Source of the DNA: Paludibacter sp.
GTDB taxonomy: Bacteria; Bacteroidota; Bacteroidia; Bacteroidales; Paludibacteraceae
DNA length: 64,000 nucleotides
NCBI GenBank assembly: GCA_029973975.1
Contig: JARKQF010000354.1
Coordinates: forward strand, 1-64,000
Reading direction: 5' to 3'
The notes beneath the pieces are model-generated. The model saw only the letters and a program-made list of their open reading frames with translations. It was not told the DNA's origin and searched no databases. The translations under genes and the position numbers were made by a program. This document shows, one piece after another, positions 42,545 through 51,396 of the stretch (the stretch's first letter is position 1; every line of letters starts with the position of its first letter).

Positions 42545-44521
42545 ATGAGAAATCGAATATCATACATCATATTACTTTTGTTGTCATCCTTCATCCTGCA
42601 TGCGCAAGTGACAACACCCTATATCGCGGTTAAAACAAATAAGCAACCTGGCGAAAATATTTCATTGAGCATCAAAGCCTCAAATGCTGCCAATGAACAA
42701 TTAATCTGGATTGATCTTAATGGTAATGGACAGCAAGATATGGGTGAGCAGGTAACAGTTTTTGGTAAAAGTGTCAATTATGTAAAAAATGCAGAAGAGA
42801 TTCGTATTTATGGCCCGGTTTGGACTTTCAGTGCTGCATATAACCAACTGACCAGTTTGTTTGTAAGTGCCGATCATAATTTCCTGACTCAGATATGGTG
42901 TGCTTATAACGCGATTGAGGAAATTGACTTGTCTAACAACACAAGTGTATCCTATCTATCCTGCCAGTCGAATAAACTGAAAAGACTGGTGTTCAATAAT
43001 GCTTCAAATATCAAGACTATAAGTTGCAGGAACAATGAACTGGGCAATGCCGCCATGACGGAATTAATCAATTCATTGCCGGTCAGAAATGCTACTGATG
43101 GTGCTGAATTAAGTGCTGTTGACGTAGCTTCCAAGTCAGAACTGAATATCGTGAACCGTGAACATATTGTTCTTGCAAGTGCTAAAAACTGGGTAATTAT
43201 CAATCACAATAATGGGACACCGGAAGTATATAACCCAACTGAAATAACCAAAGAAGTACTGCGGGAAGGCTTATATTCTTATTTTGGATGGGGAAAGACT
43301 TATCCGCAAAACAACATAACCGACCCGGAGGTAACTATTTTGAGTAAAACACAAAAAGAAGGGTATGAGTATTGGCATCTTAAATATTTGGTAGATGTGG
43401 TGGGTGACCTCAAAGAGTATGCTTATGGTTATTTATTGATACCTGCTAACAGAGGTGATAAACCCTTACCCCTGATTTTAGCCCTTCATCCTACGTCAGA
43501 CATTGGTAAAGATCGGGTGATGGGAATATACGCTTCTGAACCTAAAGACGAAGCTGACGCTAAAGCTCGTATTGCACGACAATATGCCCATGATTTGGGA
43601 GTAGATGGTAACTTCATCGTGTTTGCACCAGACAGGGCAGGATATGGTGAAAGAAGATTGTTGGATGATAGTATTGCATATACTGAACAGATGTCGGCCT
43701 ATCAAGCTTACTTGCGTACTTTCCGTCCCGGATGGCGTTTAACTTCCGGTAAGAATGTGTGGGATATCCAGCGGGCACTGGACTTCCTGCTGGAATATGA
43801 TTTCGTTGACAGGGAAAATGTCGGGGCAATCGGTCATTCGCTTGGTGCTGCCGATGCCATAATGATCATTGCTTCCGACGACAGGGTTAAGACCTCAGTT
43901 GTAAACTCGGGTTCGAATCTGCATTATCGTGAAGATTTATGGACACAGGATAACGCCTTGCGTGCATTTTTAAACAATGCCAGTTCGCAGGCATTGGGTG
44001 AATTGGTGAATGTGATGGTTATGGCAACAGCCGGTAAGTCGTTGTTATACAATTGGTCTATCCTTGATCCTTACGATTCTGGGAATCCAAATTTCATTGA
44101 AGGATATCGTATGATTTGTGATGTGGTAAATTTAAAATGGCGGCAATACGGCGCTACTGATATTGCCCTTTATTTGCACAGCAATGGTCATGATTTTCCT
44201 AATGAAGCAAGAGCGCTTTCCTATCAATGGCTGAAAGAAAAATTAAAATTTACTGGCATTGTTAATCCACCTTCGTCAGTAGATGTACTAAAAAAAAACA
44301 CAGAGGAAGATGATTTCAAGGTGTGGGGAGCAAGAGCTTGTATTCATGTTCAGCGAAATACAGAGGAAGTAAATCCTACAGATTTGTTTGTCTTTAACAC
44401 CTTGGGGCAAACTGTTTCACACCGGGTGATTAAAGAAAATGAAGTTATTATTAAAAACTTACCGAAAGGTGTTTATGTAGTCAGAATTGGTTTATTCAAC
44501 GAGAAGGTTGAGATAAAATAA
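42545..44521 (+). CDS. LRR-module alpha/beta-hydrolase esterase with T9SS tail (cassette 2, gene b)
   Basis: 658 residues: signal peptide (ISYIILLLLSSFILHAQ), LRR module (~22-230; WIDLNGNGQQDMGEQVTVFG), alpha/beta-hydrolase (~235-575; FAPDRAGYGERRLLDDSI, GHSLGAAD with Ser432, HSNGHDFP) and a T9SS tail (LFVFNTLGQTVSHRVI, LPKGVYVVRIG). It aligns with the 39782 product almost throughout until the latter stops. It is predicted to be a surface-exposed acyl esterase on a substituted polysaccharide. Confidence 0.85.
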   Translation: MRNRISYIILLLLSSFILHAQVTTPYIAVKTNKQPGENISLSIKASNAANEQLIWIDLNGNGQQDMGEQVTVFGKSVNYVKNAEEIRIYGPVWTFSAAYNQLTSLFVSADHNFLTQIWCAYNAIEEIDLSNNTSVSYLSCQSNKLKRLVFNNASNIKTISCRNNELGNAAMTELINSLPVRNATDGAELSAVDVASKSELNIVNREHIVLASAKNWVIINHNNGTPEVYNPTEITKEVLREGLYSYFGWGKTYPQNNITDPEVTILSKTQKEGYEYWHLKYLVDVVGDLKEYAYGYLLIPANRGDKPLPLILALHPTSDIGKDRVMGIYASEPKDEADAKARIARQYAHDLGVDGNFIVFAPDRAGYGERRLLDDSIAYTEQMSAYQAYLRTFRPGWRLTSGKNVWDIQRALDFLLEYDFVDRENVGAIGHSLGAADAIMIIASDDRVKTSVVNSGSNLHYREDLWTQDNALRAFLNNASSQALGELVNVMVMATAGKSLLYNWSILDPYDSGNPNFIEGYRMICDVVNLKWRQYGATDIALYLHSNGHDFPNEARALSYQWLKEKLKFTGIVNPPSSVDVLKKNTEEDDFKVWGARACIHVQRNTEEVNPTDLFVFNTLGQTVSHRVIKENEVIIKNLPKGVYVVRIGLFNEKVEIK

Positions 44522-44576
44522 GAAAATTTCATATTGAAAACAAAATTATTTATGTTGAATTAATAAATTTAATATT

Positions 44577-46487
44577 ATGAAAAAGCTAGTCATTAACCTT
44601 ATAAAGCTAAGGGATTTCGGGAATAAACAGGTAACAATGCACTTATATAAATTCGTTACAGTATTATTTATGTTGACTTTTGCCGTACAGGTAGAAGGAC
44701 AATCAACAACCGTGTTTTACGATAATTTTAACCGATCTACTGCTAATCTTTTTGAGGGCGGTGAACCGGTTATAACCTGGACTCCGGTAACTACCAATGG
44801 AGCAGGAACATTAACTACTTATAACAATGTGTTCAGAATTATGTCGGGAATTGGGACTGCAAACACAGGATCCCCGGGAAGGACTTACATGACAGGCCCA
44901 TTGTCGTCATATCATCCTGCGTTCAATAATGCATTGACAGAAAACACCGGAGATATTACCTGGACTTTTAATGTTAGAAATTTTAAAACACAGCTCAATG
45001 AATTTGCACTCGGAAATGATAACTATGGTACAGCAGTAGTATTAGCTGCAAACAATGCAGATTTACTGGCGGAAGGTACACATGGTTACGCGTTGGTTTT
45101 CTTGCAGATTTCAACAACGAACAGACCAAATCCGCGGTTAGTCAGATTTACAAATGGTTTGGGTGCGAATGCTAATTTTACAAATATTGTAGGGCCGGAT
45201 GCAACTTTTTATTCTGCCAATCACTATTTAAGCTATAAAGTTGTGTATTCACCTGTAGATGATTCTTGGAAATTATTTTACAGGTTCGATGGATTAACAA
45301 CCGTTCCAGCTACACCGGGTGCTTCTTTTAAAGATCCTGCAGTTGAAGATGAGGCAACGGGTTATTATACACAACTTGGAACATCAGTAGTTGACAACAC
45401 CTATACGGATTTGGAAATGGCAGTTTGCGGTTTTTTCTATAATCATGGAAATACTGCAACCAGTGCTAATTCTGTTCAGCAATTTGACAATTTTAAGGTA
45501 GAGGTAGCTGCAGAGGCTCAGTCCATTGACGCAACACTTTCTGACTTACAGGTGAGTTTGGATGGAACAAATTTTGAGACTCTAACCATGTTCAACTCAA
45601 CAACTAAAACGTATCAATATTATCTGACTAAAGGGCATGCAATACCAACTGTATCAGCCACAAAAAATGACCCTGCTGCTTCTGATCCGATAATTGTTCA
45701 GGCGACAAATTTAAATGGAACACAAGCTGAACGGACCGCTACGGTAACTGTTACTGCCGAAGATAATTCGTTTGTTGAAGTCTATTCTATTGAGTTTATC
45801 GAAACCGATTATATTTTCATTAGTGGATTGGGTAACCGGGACGGTGGAGTTGATGGCTTTGTCCACAATAACTTATATTTTTATGCCAATGCTGCTTTCG
45901 GAAACAATAAGTTTCAAGGTAAAACTTATACCAGATTAGCAACAAACAGCACATATTCGTCATTGCAACTTCCTCAAATGACTGAAATAGGAACCTTGGA
46001 CTTCTATATCAGAAAAAACAATGTGGATGTTGAGGGCAACATCAAGGTGTCGTATAAAAAAGACGACAATGACTGGACTGTGGTAACTGATCTCGGAGAT
46101 GAAAACAGCCTGGAGTTTGTGAAGAAGTCGGTCTTTATCAATCAGCGTGCAGATATAGCATTACTGGTAAGAATCGAGATAACGAAGAATGGTGATGTGG
46201 TTAGTGACGCCGGATACTACCTGGATGATTTTGCTTACACTGCATCAGATATTGGAACTGCAAATTCGGACATCTACATAAAGGATTTTAAGGTAAGGAG
46301 TATTGAGGGTGGTATTGCAGTTGAAGCTCGAGAAGGCCAGGTAGATGTTTATACGGCTTCAGGTTTGCTATTACAAAGTGCACGTGTTCAAGGAATGCAT
46401 GAATTCAAGAACCTACATCCGGGTGTTTACTTTATTCAGGTTCTCGATGGTGAACAGCGCAAAATAGTTAAATATTTGATGCATTAA
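44577..46487 (+). CDS. Modular secreted protein: jelly-roll module, cadherin-like domain, T9SS tail
   Basis: 636 residues from the ATG at 44577. An ATG at 44637 (MHLYKFVTVLFMLTFAVQVE) gives a cleaner signal peptide and may be the true start. The jelly-roll-like module (~42-305) has VFYDNFNRST, ITWTFNVRNF, GTAVVLA, PRLVRFTNGLG and QFDNFKVEV, shared with four later genes. A cadherin-like beta-sandwich (~312-405; LSDLQVSLDG to VYSIEFIE), another beta domain (~410-555) and a T9SS tail (VDVYTASGLLLQSARV, LHPGVYFIQV) follow. No catalytic motif was recognised, so carbohydrate binding is the likeliest role. Confidence 0.75.
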   Translation: MKKLVINLIKLRDFGNKQVTMHLYKFVTVLFMLTFAVQVEGQSTTVFYDNFNRSTANLFEGGEPVITWTPVTTNGAGTLTTYNNVFRIMSGIGTANTGSPGRTYMTGPLSSYHPAFNNALTENTGDITWTFNVRNFKTQLNEFALGNDNYGTAVVLAANNADLLAEGTHGYALVFLQISTTNRPNPRLVRFTNGLGANANFTNIVGPDATFYSANHYLSYKVVYSPVDDSWKLFYRFDGLTTVPATPGASFKDPAVEDEATGYYTQLGTSVVDNTYTDLEMAVCGFFYNHGNTATSANSVQQFDNFKVEVAAEAQSIDATLSDLQVSLDGTNFETLTMFNSTTKTYQYYLTKGHAIPTVSATKNDPAASDPIIVQATNLNGTQAERTATVTVTAEDNSFVEVYSIEFIETDYIFISGLGNRDGGVDGFVHNNLYFYANAAFGNNKFQGKTYTRLATNSTYSSLQLPQMTEIGTLDFYIRKNNVDVEGNIKVSYKKDDNDWTVVTDLGDENSLEFVKKSVFINQRADIALLVRIEITKNGDVVSDAGYYLDDFAYTASDIGTANSDIYIKDFKVRSIEGGIAVEAREGQVDVYTASGLLLQSARVQGMHEFKNLHPGVYFIQVLDGEQRKIVKYLMH

Positions 46488-46492
46488 GCAGG

Positions 46493-46545
46493 TTGTTCGC
46501 ATTGCTCGACTTGTTCGCATCGTTCGGTTCGACTCGTTCGAAATT
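46493..46545. repeat. Short TTCG-rich tandem repeat
   Basis: TTGTTCGCAT occurs at 46493 and again 18 bp later at 46511, each followed by degenerate TCG units (CTCGAC, GTTCGGTTCGACTCGTTCG). It lies just after the stop of the preceding gene in a 252-bp interval before SusC. Its function is unknown. Confidence 0.5.
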
Positions 46546-46612
46546 GGCATATTGATAAAAAAACTGATAAAACTTTTCATGAAAGAATAGTTCGCAAATT
46601 TTCATGTCATTC

Positions 46613-46679
46613 TTGTATTGGTTTGGTATAAAACTGAATTATATTTTTATTTAAATTTTAAACTTCTTTGTACGTTTGT
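46613..46679 (+). promoter_or_regulatory. SusC promoter with upstream box (conserved copy A)
   Basis: An exact -7 element TACGTTTG (46671-46678) has TTTTTATT 19 bp upstream as a weak -33. Upstream, TTGTATTGGTTTGGTATAA gives a partial inverted repeat, followed by AACTGAATTAT. The 67-bp block matches 53981-54047 at about 50 of 67 positions with no gap. It lies 60 bp before the SusC ATG. Confidence 0.6.
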
Positions 46680-46739
46680 TTGATAAATCAGGGAATCACA
46701 TTAAAAAACACTAAAGTAACTTACAAATCATAAACAACC

Positions 46740-49700
46740 ATGAATTCAGTAAAATTAATCTCTTTAAGAGTTCTTACAATTTCTTTTTTTCTTTTTCTTT
46801 ATTCGGGATTGTTTGCACAGGTGAATACCATAACGGTCAGTGGACGTGTGGTGTATGCCGACAGCAGGGATCCGATGCCGGGAGTAAGTGTTATTATTAA
46901 AAACACGAATAAAGGTTCTATTACTAACATAGACGGCAAATACAGTATATCCGATGTACCGGCAGAAGGTACGCTTGTGTTTACTTTTATCGGGATGCAG
47001 GAAGTTGAGATACCGGTAAAAGGAAAAACAAAAATTGATGTTGAAATGGAAGAAAAACTCAATATCCTCGACGATGTGGTGGTGGTAGGATATGGCTCGC
47101 AGATGAAACGCGACATATCAGGTGCAATCACTTCTTTTTCAGGAGAAGATGTGAGTAAAAGTTCCGGTGGGAGTATCAATTCTGCATTGCAGGGGAAAAT
47201 CCCGGGGATGAATATTACAGCTTCGTCAGGAGAGCCCAGTGCCGGTGCAACCATCACAATCCGGGGAGCAGCCTCTTTGAGCGGTGGTAGTGAGCCTTTA
47301 TATATAGTTGATGGCGTACCAATCGAATCGGGTAATATTTCGTCTATCGAAGGGGATGCTACTTTTAGTCCCTTGTCGAGCCTCAATGCGAACGATATTG
47401 AGTCTGTGGAAGTGCTCAGAGATGCTGCTTCGGCAGCGATTTATGGTTCACGTGCTGCAAACGGTGTGGTTATCATTACAACAAAAGGAGGTGAGAAGTT
47501 TGATATTGTAAAACCTCAGGTACAGTTTAACCATGTCTCCAGTATTGTGACTGCACCCAGAAAGCTCGATGTGATGAATGGCTGGCAATTCAGGACCGCC
47601 TATAAAGAAGCACGTGAGAAAAATGGTATGGTGGTAGACCAGCAGTGGGTGTTAAATCCGTTCCACCCCTATTACAACAGAACAACCGACTGGCAGGATG
47701 AATTGTTTAGAACCGCTTATCAAACAGACAACTACATTAACTTGAATGGAAGTACAAAAGGATTTTCTTACGGTGTATCTTTAGGTTATAAAAATTTACA
47801 GCCAATTGTTATTCATACCAATTACGAGCAGCTTAATTTCCGTTCCAATTTTTCCTATAAGCTGACTGAAAATATAAAAGGAAGTACGCGGGTATCTTAT
47901 AGTAATAGTGACTATACACGTATTCTCTCGTCATCCAGTAATTATTACAGTGCGTTAAGGGCAGCTGTTTTTACGAATCCCTGTTTTAGTCCGTATGATC
48001 CTGAAACCGGAGAAATGGTGGATTGGCTGGGTCAGCGTGAACAAAGAAATCCATTGGCCCTGGCGGAAAAGGTTCCACATTCATTCAATCAACATAATTA
48101 TACCATCAATCAGACCTTAAGCGCTACAATTGCCAAAAGATTCACTTTGAATACCAGGGTTTCGATTGATACAAGAGGTACAGAGCAGTCAAGTTATCAG
48201 CCCAAGTTTTTTGACTCAAACAACCCACCCAGAGATGTTGGTAAGTTTTACACATCAGACCGGCGAACGTTGATGAATGAAAATACATTACAATACACAC
48301 GAGCTATAAAAAAACACAGGATAAATGCTTTAGTCGGTCAGTCTATCCAGGCCGATTTATCAGAGGATATCTATTTGAACGGAGAAAATTATGTCGATCC
48401 AATCATCACTCCTATACAGGCAGCTGCTAAATATACGCGTATTTCACGGAATGAGAGTGAACGAATGATGCTGTCTTATTTTGGAAGGTTGAATTACTCT
48501 TATGCGCAACGATATATTATATCACTGGTACTTCGTAATGATGCTTCTTCCAGATTTGGTCCGGATAAACGTTCTGGTTATTTTCCTTCTGCTTCTTTTG
48601 CCTGGAGGTTTTCGGACGAACCTTTTATGAAATTTACCAAAAGCTTTCTTGAAGATGCAAAATGGCGTGCAAGTTATGGGGTAACAGGTAATCAGGCTAC
48701 ATCCAATTACGGCTGGCAGGGTTTGTATGCTGCGTCATCATCTAAATATGATGGAAATGTCGCAATCAGACATGATGATTTGTCAAACTCAAAGCTGGGA
48801 TGGGAAACAACGACTCAATACAATACCGGGTTGGATTTGACTTTCCTGAATAGCAGGATATTCTTCAGTGTGGATGCCTATATGAAAAACAGTGATGACT
48901 TGTTGTTCGACTTCCCTTTGAGTTATTACACCGGCTTTAGTTCTACTGCCATGAACTTTGGCAGCATTAGTAACAGTGGGATTGAGTTTCTACTGGAGAC
49001 GGTAAATATCCTCAGACCGTTTAAATGGAAAACGTCGTTTAATATCTCTTTTAACAGAAATAAAATCACTGCTTTGCCCAATGATGAAGATGTAATTATT
49101 GGTGAATTTTCACTTGGAAGGATAGGTGAACCAATTGGTGCATTTTATGCATTTGAAGCCCTGGGTGTTTATGCCAGTGACGAGGATAATGTGTACGTTT
49201 CTCCAGAAGGAGTTGTCGGGCAATACAGAAAAGGAGCTGCTACCGGTGAGGTATTCAAGGGTGGTGATATGATTTGGCGCGATGTTGACGGAAACGGGGT
49301 AATTGATGATTCGGATCGTCAGGTAATCGGCAATCCTCATCCTTTATTCATTGGAGGGTTAACGAATGATTTTTCATACAAAGGTGTTTCTCTGAATGTT
49401 TTTATAACATGGTCGTATGGGAACAAAATTATGAATGAAATCAGAAGAAGACGAAATCAAATGTTGACGACCAACAACCTGGGGCAGGATGCATTGGACA
49501 GATGGAGTAATCCGGGTGATGTTACCGATTTCCCCATGATCAGATATGGCGACACAATGGAAAACTTCAGAGCTTCATCATTCAGTATGGAGGATGGTTC
49601 ATTCCTGCGTTTGAAAGAAATTACATTAAAATATGAACTGCCGAGAAAAATGTTAAGTAAAACTCCTATAGATAATTTAAGTGTTTATGTGTCGGGAGCA

Positions 49701-49838
49701 AACTTGCTGACGTGGAGTAAATATTCTGGTTATGATCCGGAAGTGAATTCTTCTACCAACCCCTTTATCCAGGGTGTCGACAATGGTAGTTTACCTGTAA
49801 GTCGTTCTGTGAATTTTGGGCTTTCTGTTAAATTTTAA
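46740..49838 (+). CDS. SusC/RagA-family TonB-dependent outer-membrane transporter
   Basis: 1032 residues with a signal peptide (LTISFFLFLYSGLFAQ). A carboxypeptidase-regulatory-like domain (VSGRVVYADSRDPMPGVSVI), TonB box (LDDVVVVGYGS), plug (TITIRGAASL, PLYIVDGVPIES, VLRDAASAAIYGSR) and a barrel ending SRSVNFGLSVKF are in order. It imports the glycan fragments targeted by the region-4 enzymes. The SusD gene starts 15 bp downstream. A promoter conserved with another gene of the locus precedes it. Confidence 0.95.
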   Translation: MNSVKLISLRVLTISFFLFLYSGLFAQVNTITVSGRVVYADSRDPMPGVSVIIKNTNKGSITNIDGKYSISDVPAEGTLVFTFIGMQEVEIPVKGKTKIDVEMEEKLNILDDVVVVGYGSQMKRDISGAITSFSGEDVSKSSGGSINSALQGKIPGMNITASSGEPSAGATITIRGAASLSGGSEPLYIVDGVPIESGNISSIEGDATFSPLSSLNANDIESVEVLRDAASAAIYGSRAANGVVIITTKGGEKFDIVKPQVQFNHVSSIVTAPRKLDVMNGWQFRTAYKEAREKNGMVVDQQWVLNPFHPYYNRTTDWQDELFRTAYQTDNYINLNGSTKGFSYGVSLGYKNLQPIVIHTNYEQLNFRSNFSYKLTENIKGSTRVSYSNSDYTRILSSSSNYYSALRAAVFTNPCFSPYDPETGEMVDWLGQREQRNPLALAEKVPHSFNQHNYTINQTLSATIAKRFTLNTRVSIDTRGTEQSSYQPKFFDSNNPPRDVGKFYTSDRRTLMNENTLQYTRAIKKHRINALVGQSIQADLSEDIYLNGENYVDPIITPIQAAAKYTRISRNESERMMLSYFGRLNYSYAQRYIISLVLRNDASSRFGPDKRSGYFPSASFAWRFSDEPFMKFTKSFLEDAKWRASYGVTGNQATSNYGWQGLYAASSSKYDGNVAIRHDDLSNSKLGWETTTQYNTGLDLTFLNSRIFFSVDAYMKNSDDLLFDFPLSYYTGFSSTAMNFGSISNSGIEFLLETVNILRPFKWKTSFNISFNRNKITALPNDEDVIIGEFSLGRIGEPIGAFYAFEALGVYASDEDNVYVSPEGVVGQYRKGAATGEVFKGGDMIWRDVDGNGVIDDSDRQVIGNPHPLFIGGLTNDFSYKGVSLNVFITWSYGNKIMNEIRRRRNQMLTTNNLGQDALDRWSNPGDVTDFPMIRYGDTMENFRASSFSMEDGSFLRLKEITLKYELPRKMLSKTPIDNLSVYVSGANLLTWSKYSGYDPEVNSSTNPFIQGVDNGSLPVSRSVNFGLSVKF

Positions 49839-49853
49839 AAACTCAGTTGAAAA

Positions 49854-51299
49854 ATGAAAAAGATATTTTTATTGCTATTAGCCGTAAGTTTTATCACAAT
49901 TTCCTGTGATGATATGCTGAATATTACCCCGTCAACATCTTGGTCGGGATTGAATTTTCCAACAGAAGAAACTCATTTGGATGGATTGCTCTATGGAGGA
50001 TATGAACAAATGCAAAATGCGTTGGCAAGTGGTTTTTTATATTATGGCGAAATGAGGGCAGATGTGTTTTATATCAACGCTTTCAATGTTACAAACGATA
50101 AAATTGTTAATAATAAATTGGAATATGGTATGAGTCAGGCTTCCTGGGCAGGCTTTTATCAAATAATAAAACAAGCGAATCTGGTGCTGGAATACACTCC
50201 GAAATTACTGGAGAAAAACAAGACAACAGAAGCCAAAGCAAATCAATTGATGGGAGAAGCATATTGTATGAGAGCATTAAGCTACTTTTATATTATTCGG
50301 ACCTGGGGTGATGCCCCTCTTGTCAAAAAGCCGTTTCTGACAAAAGATGATTTGAAAAGCCTTTCACGTGACCCGGTTGACACTATCTTGGTCACAATAC
50401 ACGACGATTTGGATAAAGGTTCAAAGTTAATTCCGAGCAATAAAGTGACTCGTACAGAATTTACCAGGGCAGCTGCTTATACTATTGATGCACATGTTTA
50501 TGCATGGGAGCATAACTATGAAAAAGTGATTGAAAAAGCAGATAAAGTGCTGGAAAATACAGAATATTCATTGGCCTCACTGTATGATCCGAACTTAGAT
50601 ATCAACGCTGCAAATTTTGTTGCCAATGTGCAAAGTACAGCTTACGCGCAGATATTTAATGTGGGTAAAACGAAAGAATCAATTTTTGAACTGGCATTCA
50701 GCATTCAGGATGGTGACGATAGCCGGAGACTGAGTTCGTTTTTTACATCTTCCTGGCCTTATTTAAGACCACATAACAATTACTGTGATTCTTTCGACCC
50801 TCTTGACTGGAGAGCTATTGTTGCTAATAAATATAATACGACCGGTAAATACACGACTATAAAATTTACAATTGGATTTAATATGGTCGAAGATTCCAGA
50901 AACATTGTGTTGTACAGACTTGCAGATTTATATCTGTTAAAAGCAGAGGCTCTTGCCAATATAGGTGATACGGATGATAACAGAAAAAATGCAATGAAAT
51001 TAGTCAATGATATCAGAAGGAGAGCGGGAGGTACTTCAATGGAAATAACCGAAGAAGTGTTTTTGGATAGAAACACATATCCTTATGAAGCATTTAAAGA
51101 TTTAATTCTCGAGGAAAGAAAATTTGAATTATGTTATGAGGGGCACCGTTGGTTTGACCTGATCAGATGCGGAAAGGCTGTCGAAATCTTAAAAAACAGG
51201 GTGAATATTGATCTTGATCCGGCAGCTCTGGTTTGGCCGATTTACATTGAGGAGATCAGAAGAAGTCCCAATATTGAGCAAAACGAGTATTATAAATAA
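49854..51299 (+). CDS. SusD/RagB-family nutrient-binding lipoprotein
   Basis: 481 residues with lipobox TISC (Cys18). Family motifs: LMGEAYCMRALSYFYIIRTW, LYLLKAEALANIG and LEERKFELCYEGHRWFDLIR, ending SPNIEQNEYYK. It pairs with the upstream SusC as the surface lid for oligosaccharide capture. Confidence 0.95.
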   Translation: MKKIFLLLLAVSFITISCDDMLNITPSTSWSGLNFPTEETHLDGLLYGGYEQMQNALASGFLYYGEMRADVFYINAFNVTNDKIVNNKLEYGMSQASWAGFYQIIKQANLVLEYTPKLLEKNKTTEAKANQLMGEAYCMRALSYFYIIRTWGDAPLVKKPFLTKDDLKSLSRDPVDTILVTIHDDLDKGSKLIPSNKVTRTEFTRAAAYTIDAHVYAWEHNYEKVIEKADKVLENTEYSLASLYDPNLDINAANFVANVQSTAYAQIFNVGKTKESIFELAFSIQDGDDSRRLSSFFTSSWPYLRPHNNYCDSFDPLDWRAIVANKYNTTGKYTTIKFTIGFNMVEDSRNIVLYRLADLYLLKAEALANIGDTDDNRKNAMKLVNDIRRRAGGTSMEITEEVFLDRNTYPYEAFKDLILEERKFELCYEGHRWFDLIRCGKAVEILKNRVNIDLDPAALVWPIYIEEIRRSPNIEQNEYYK

Positions 51300-51396
51300 T
51301 TGAAAAAATGAATCAGTTTAATGTAAAACCAACTTGATCATTAAATGCTGTGATGTTGTGTTGTTAAAATATACATTGGATAAAAAAAATATACGT

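Noticed and set aside
46799-47386. 195-codon minus-strand ORF
   Set aside because: It is opposite the SusC plug domain and is Pro/Ser-rich, as expected for the reverse of conserved SusC codons.
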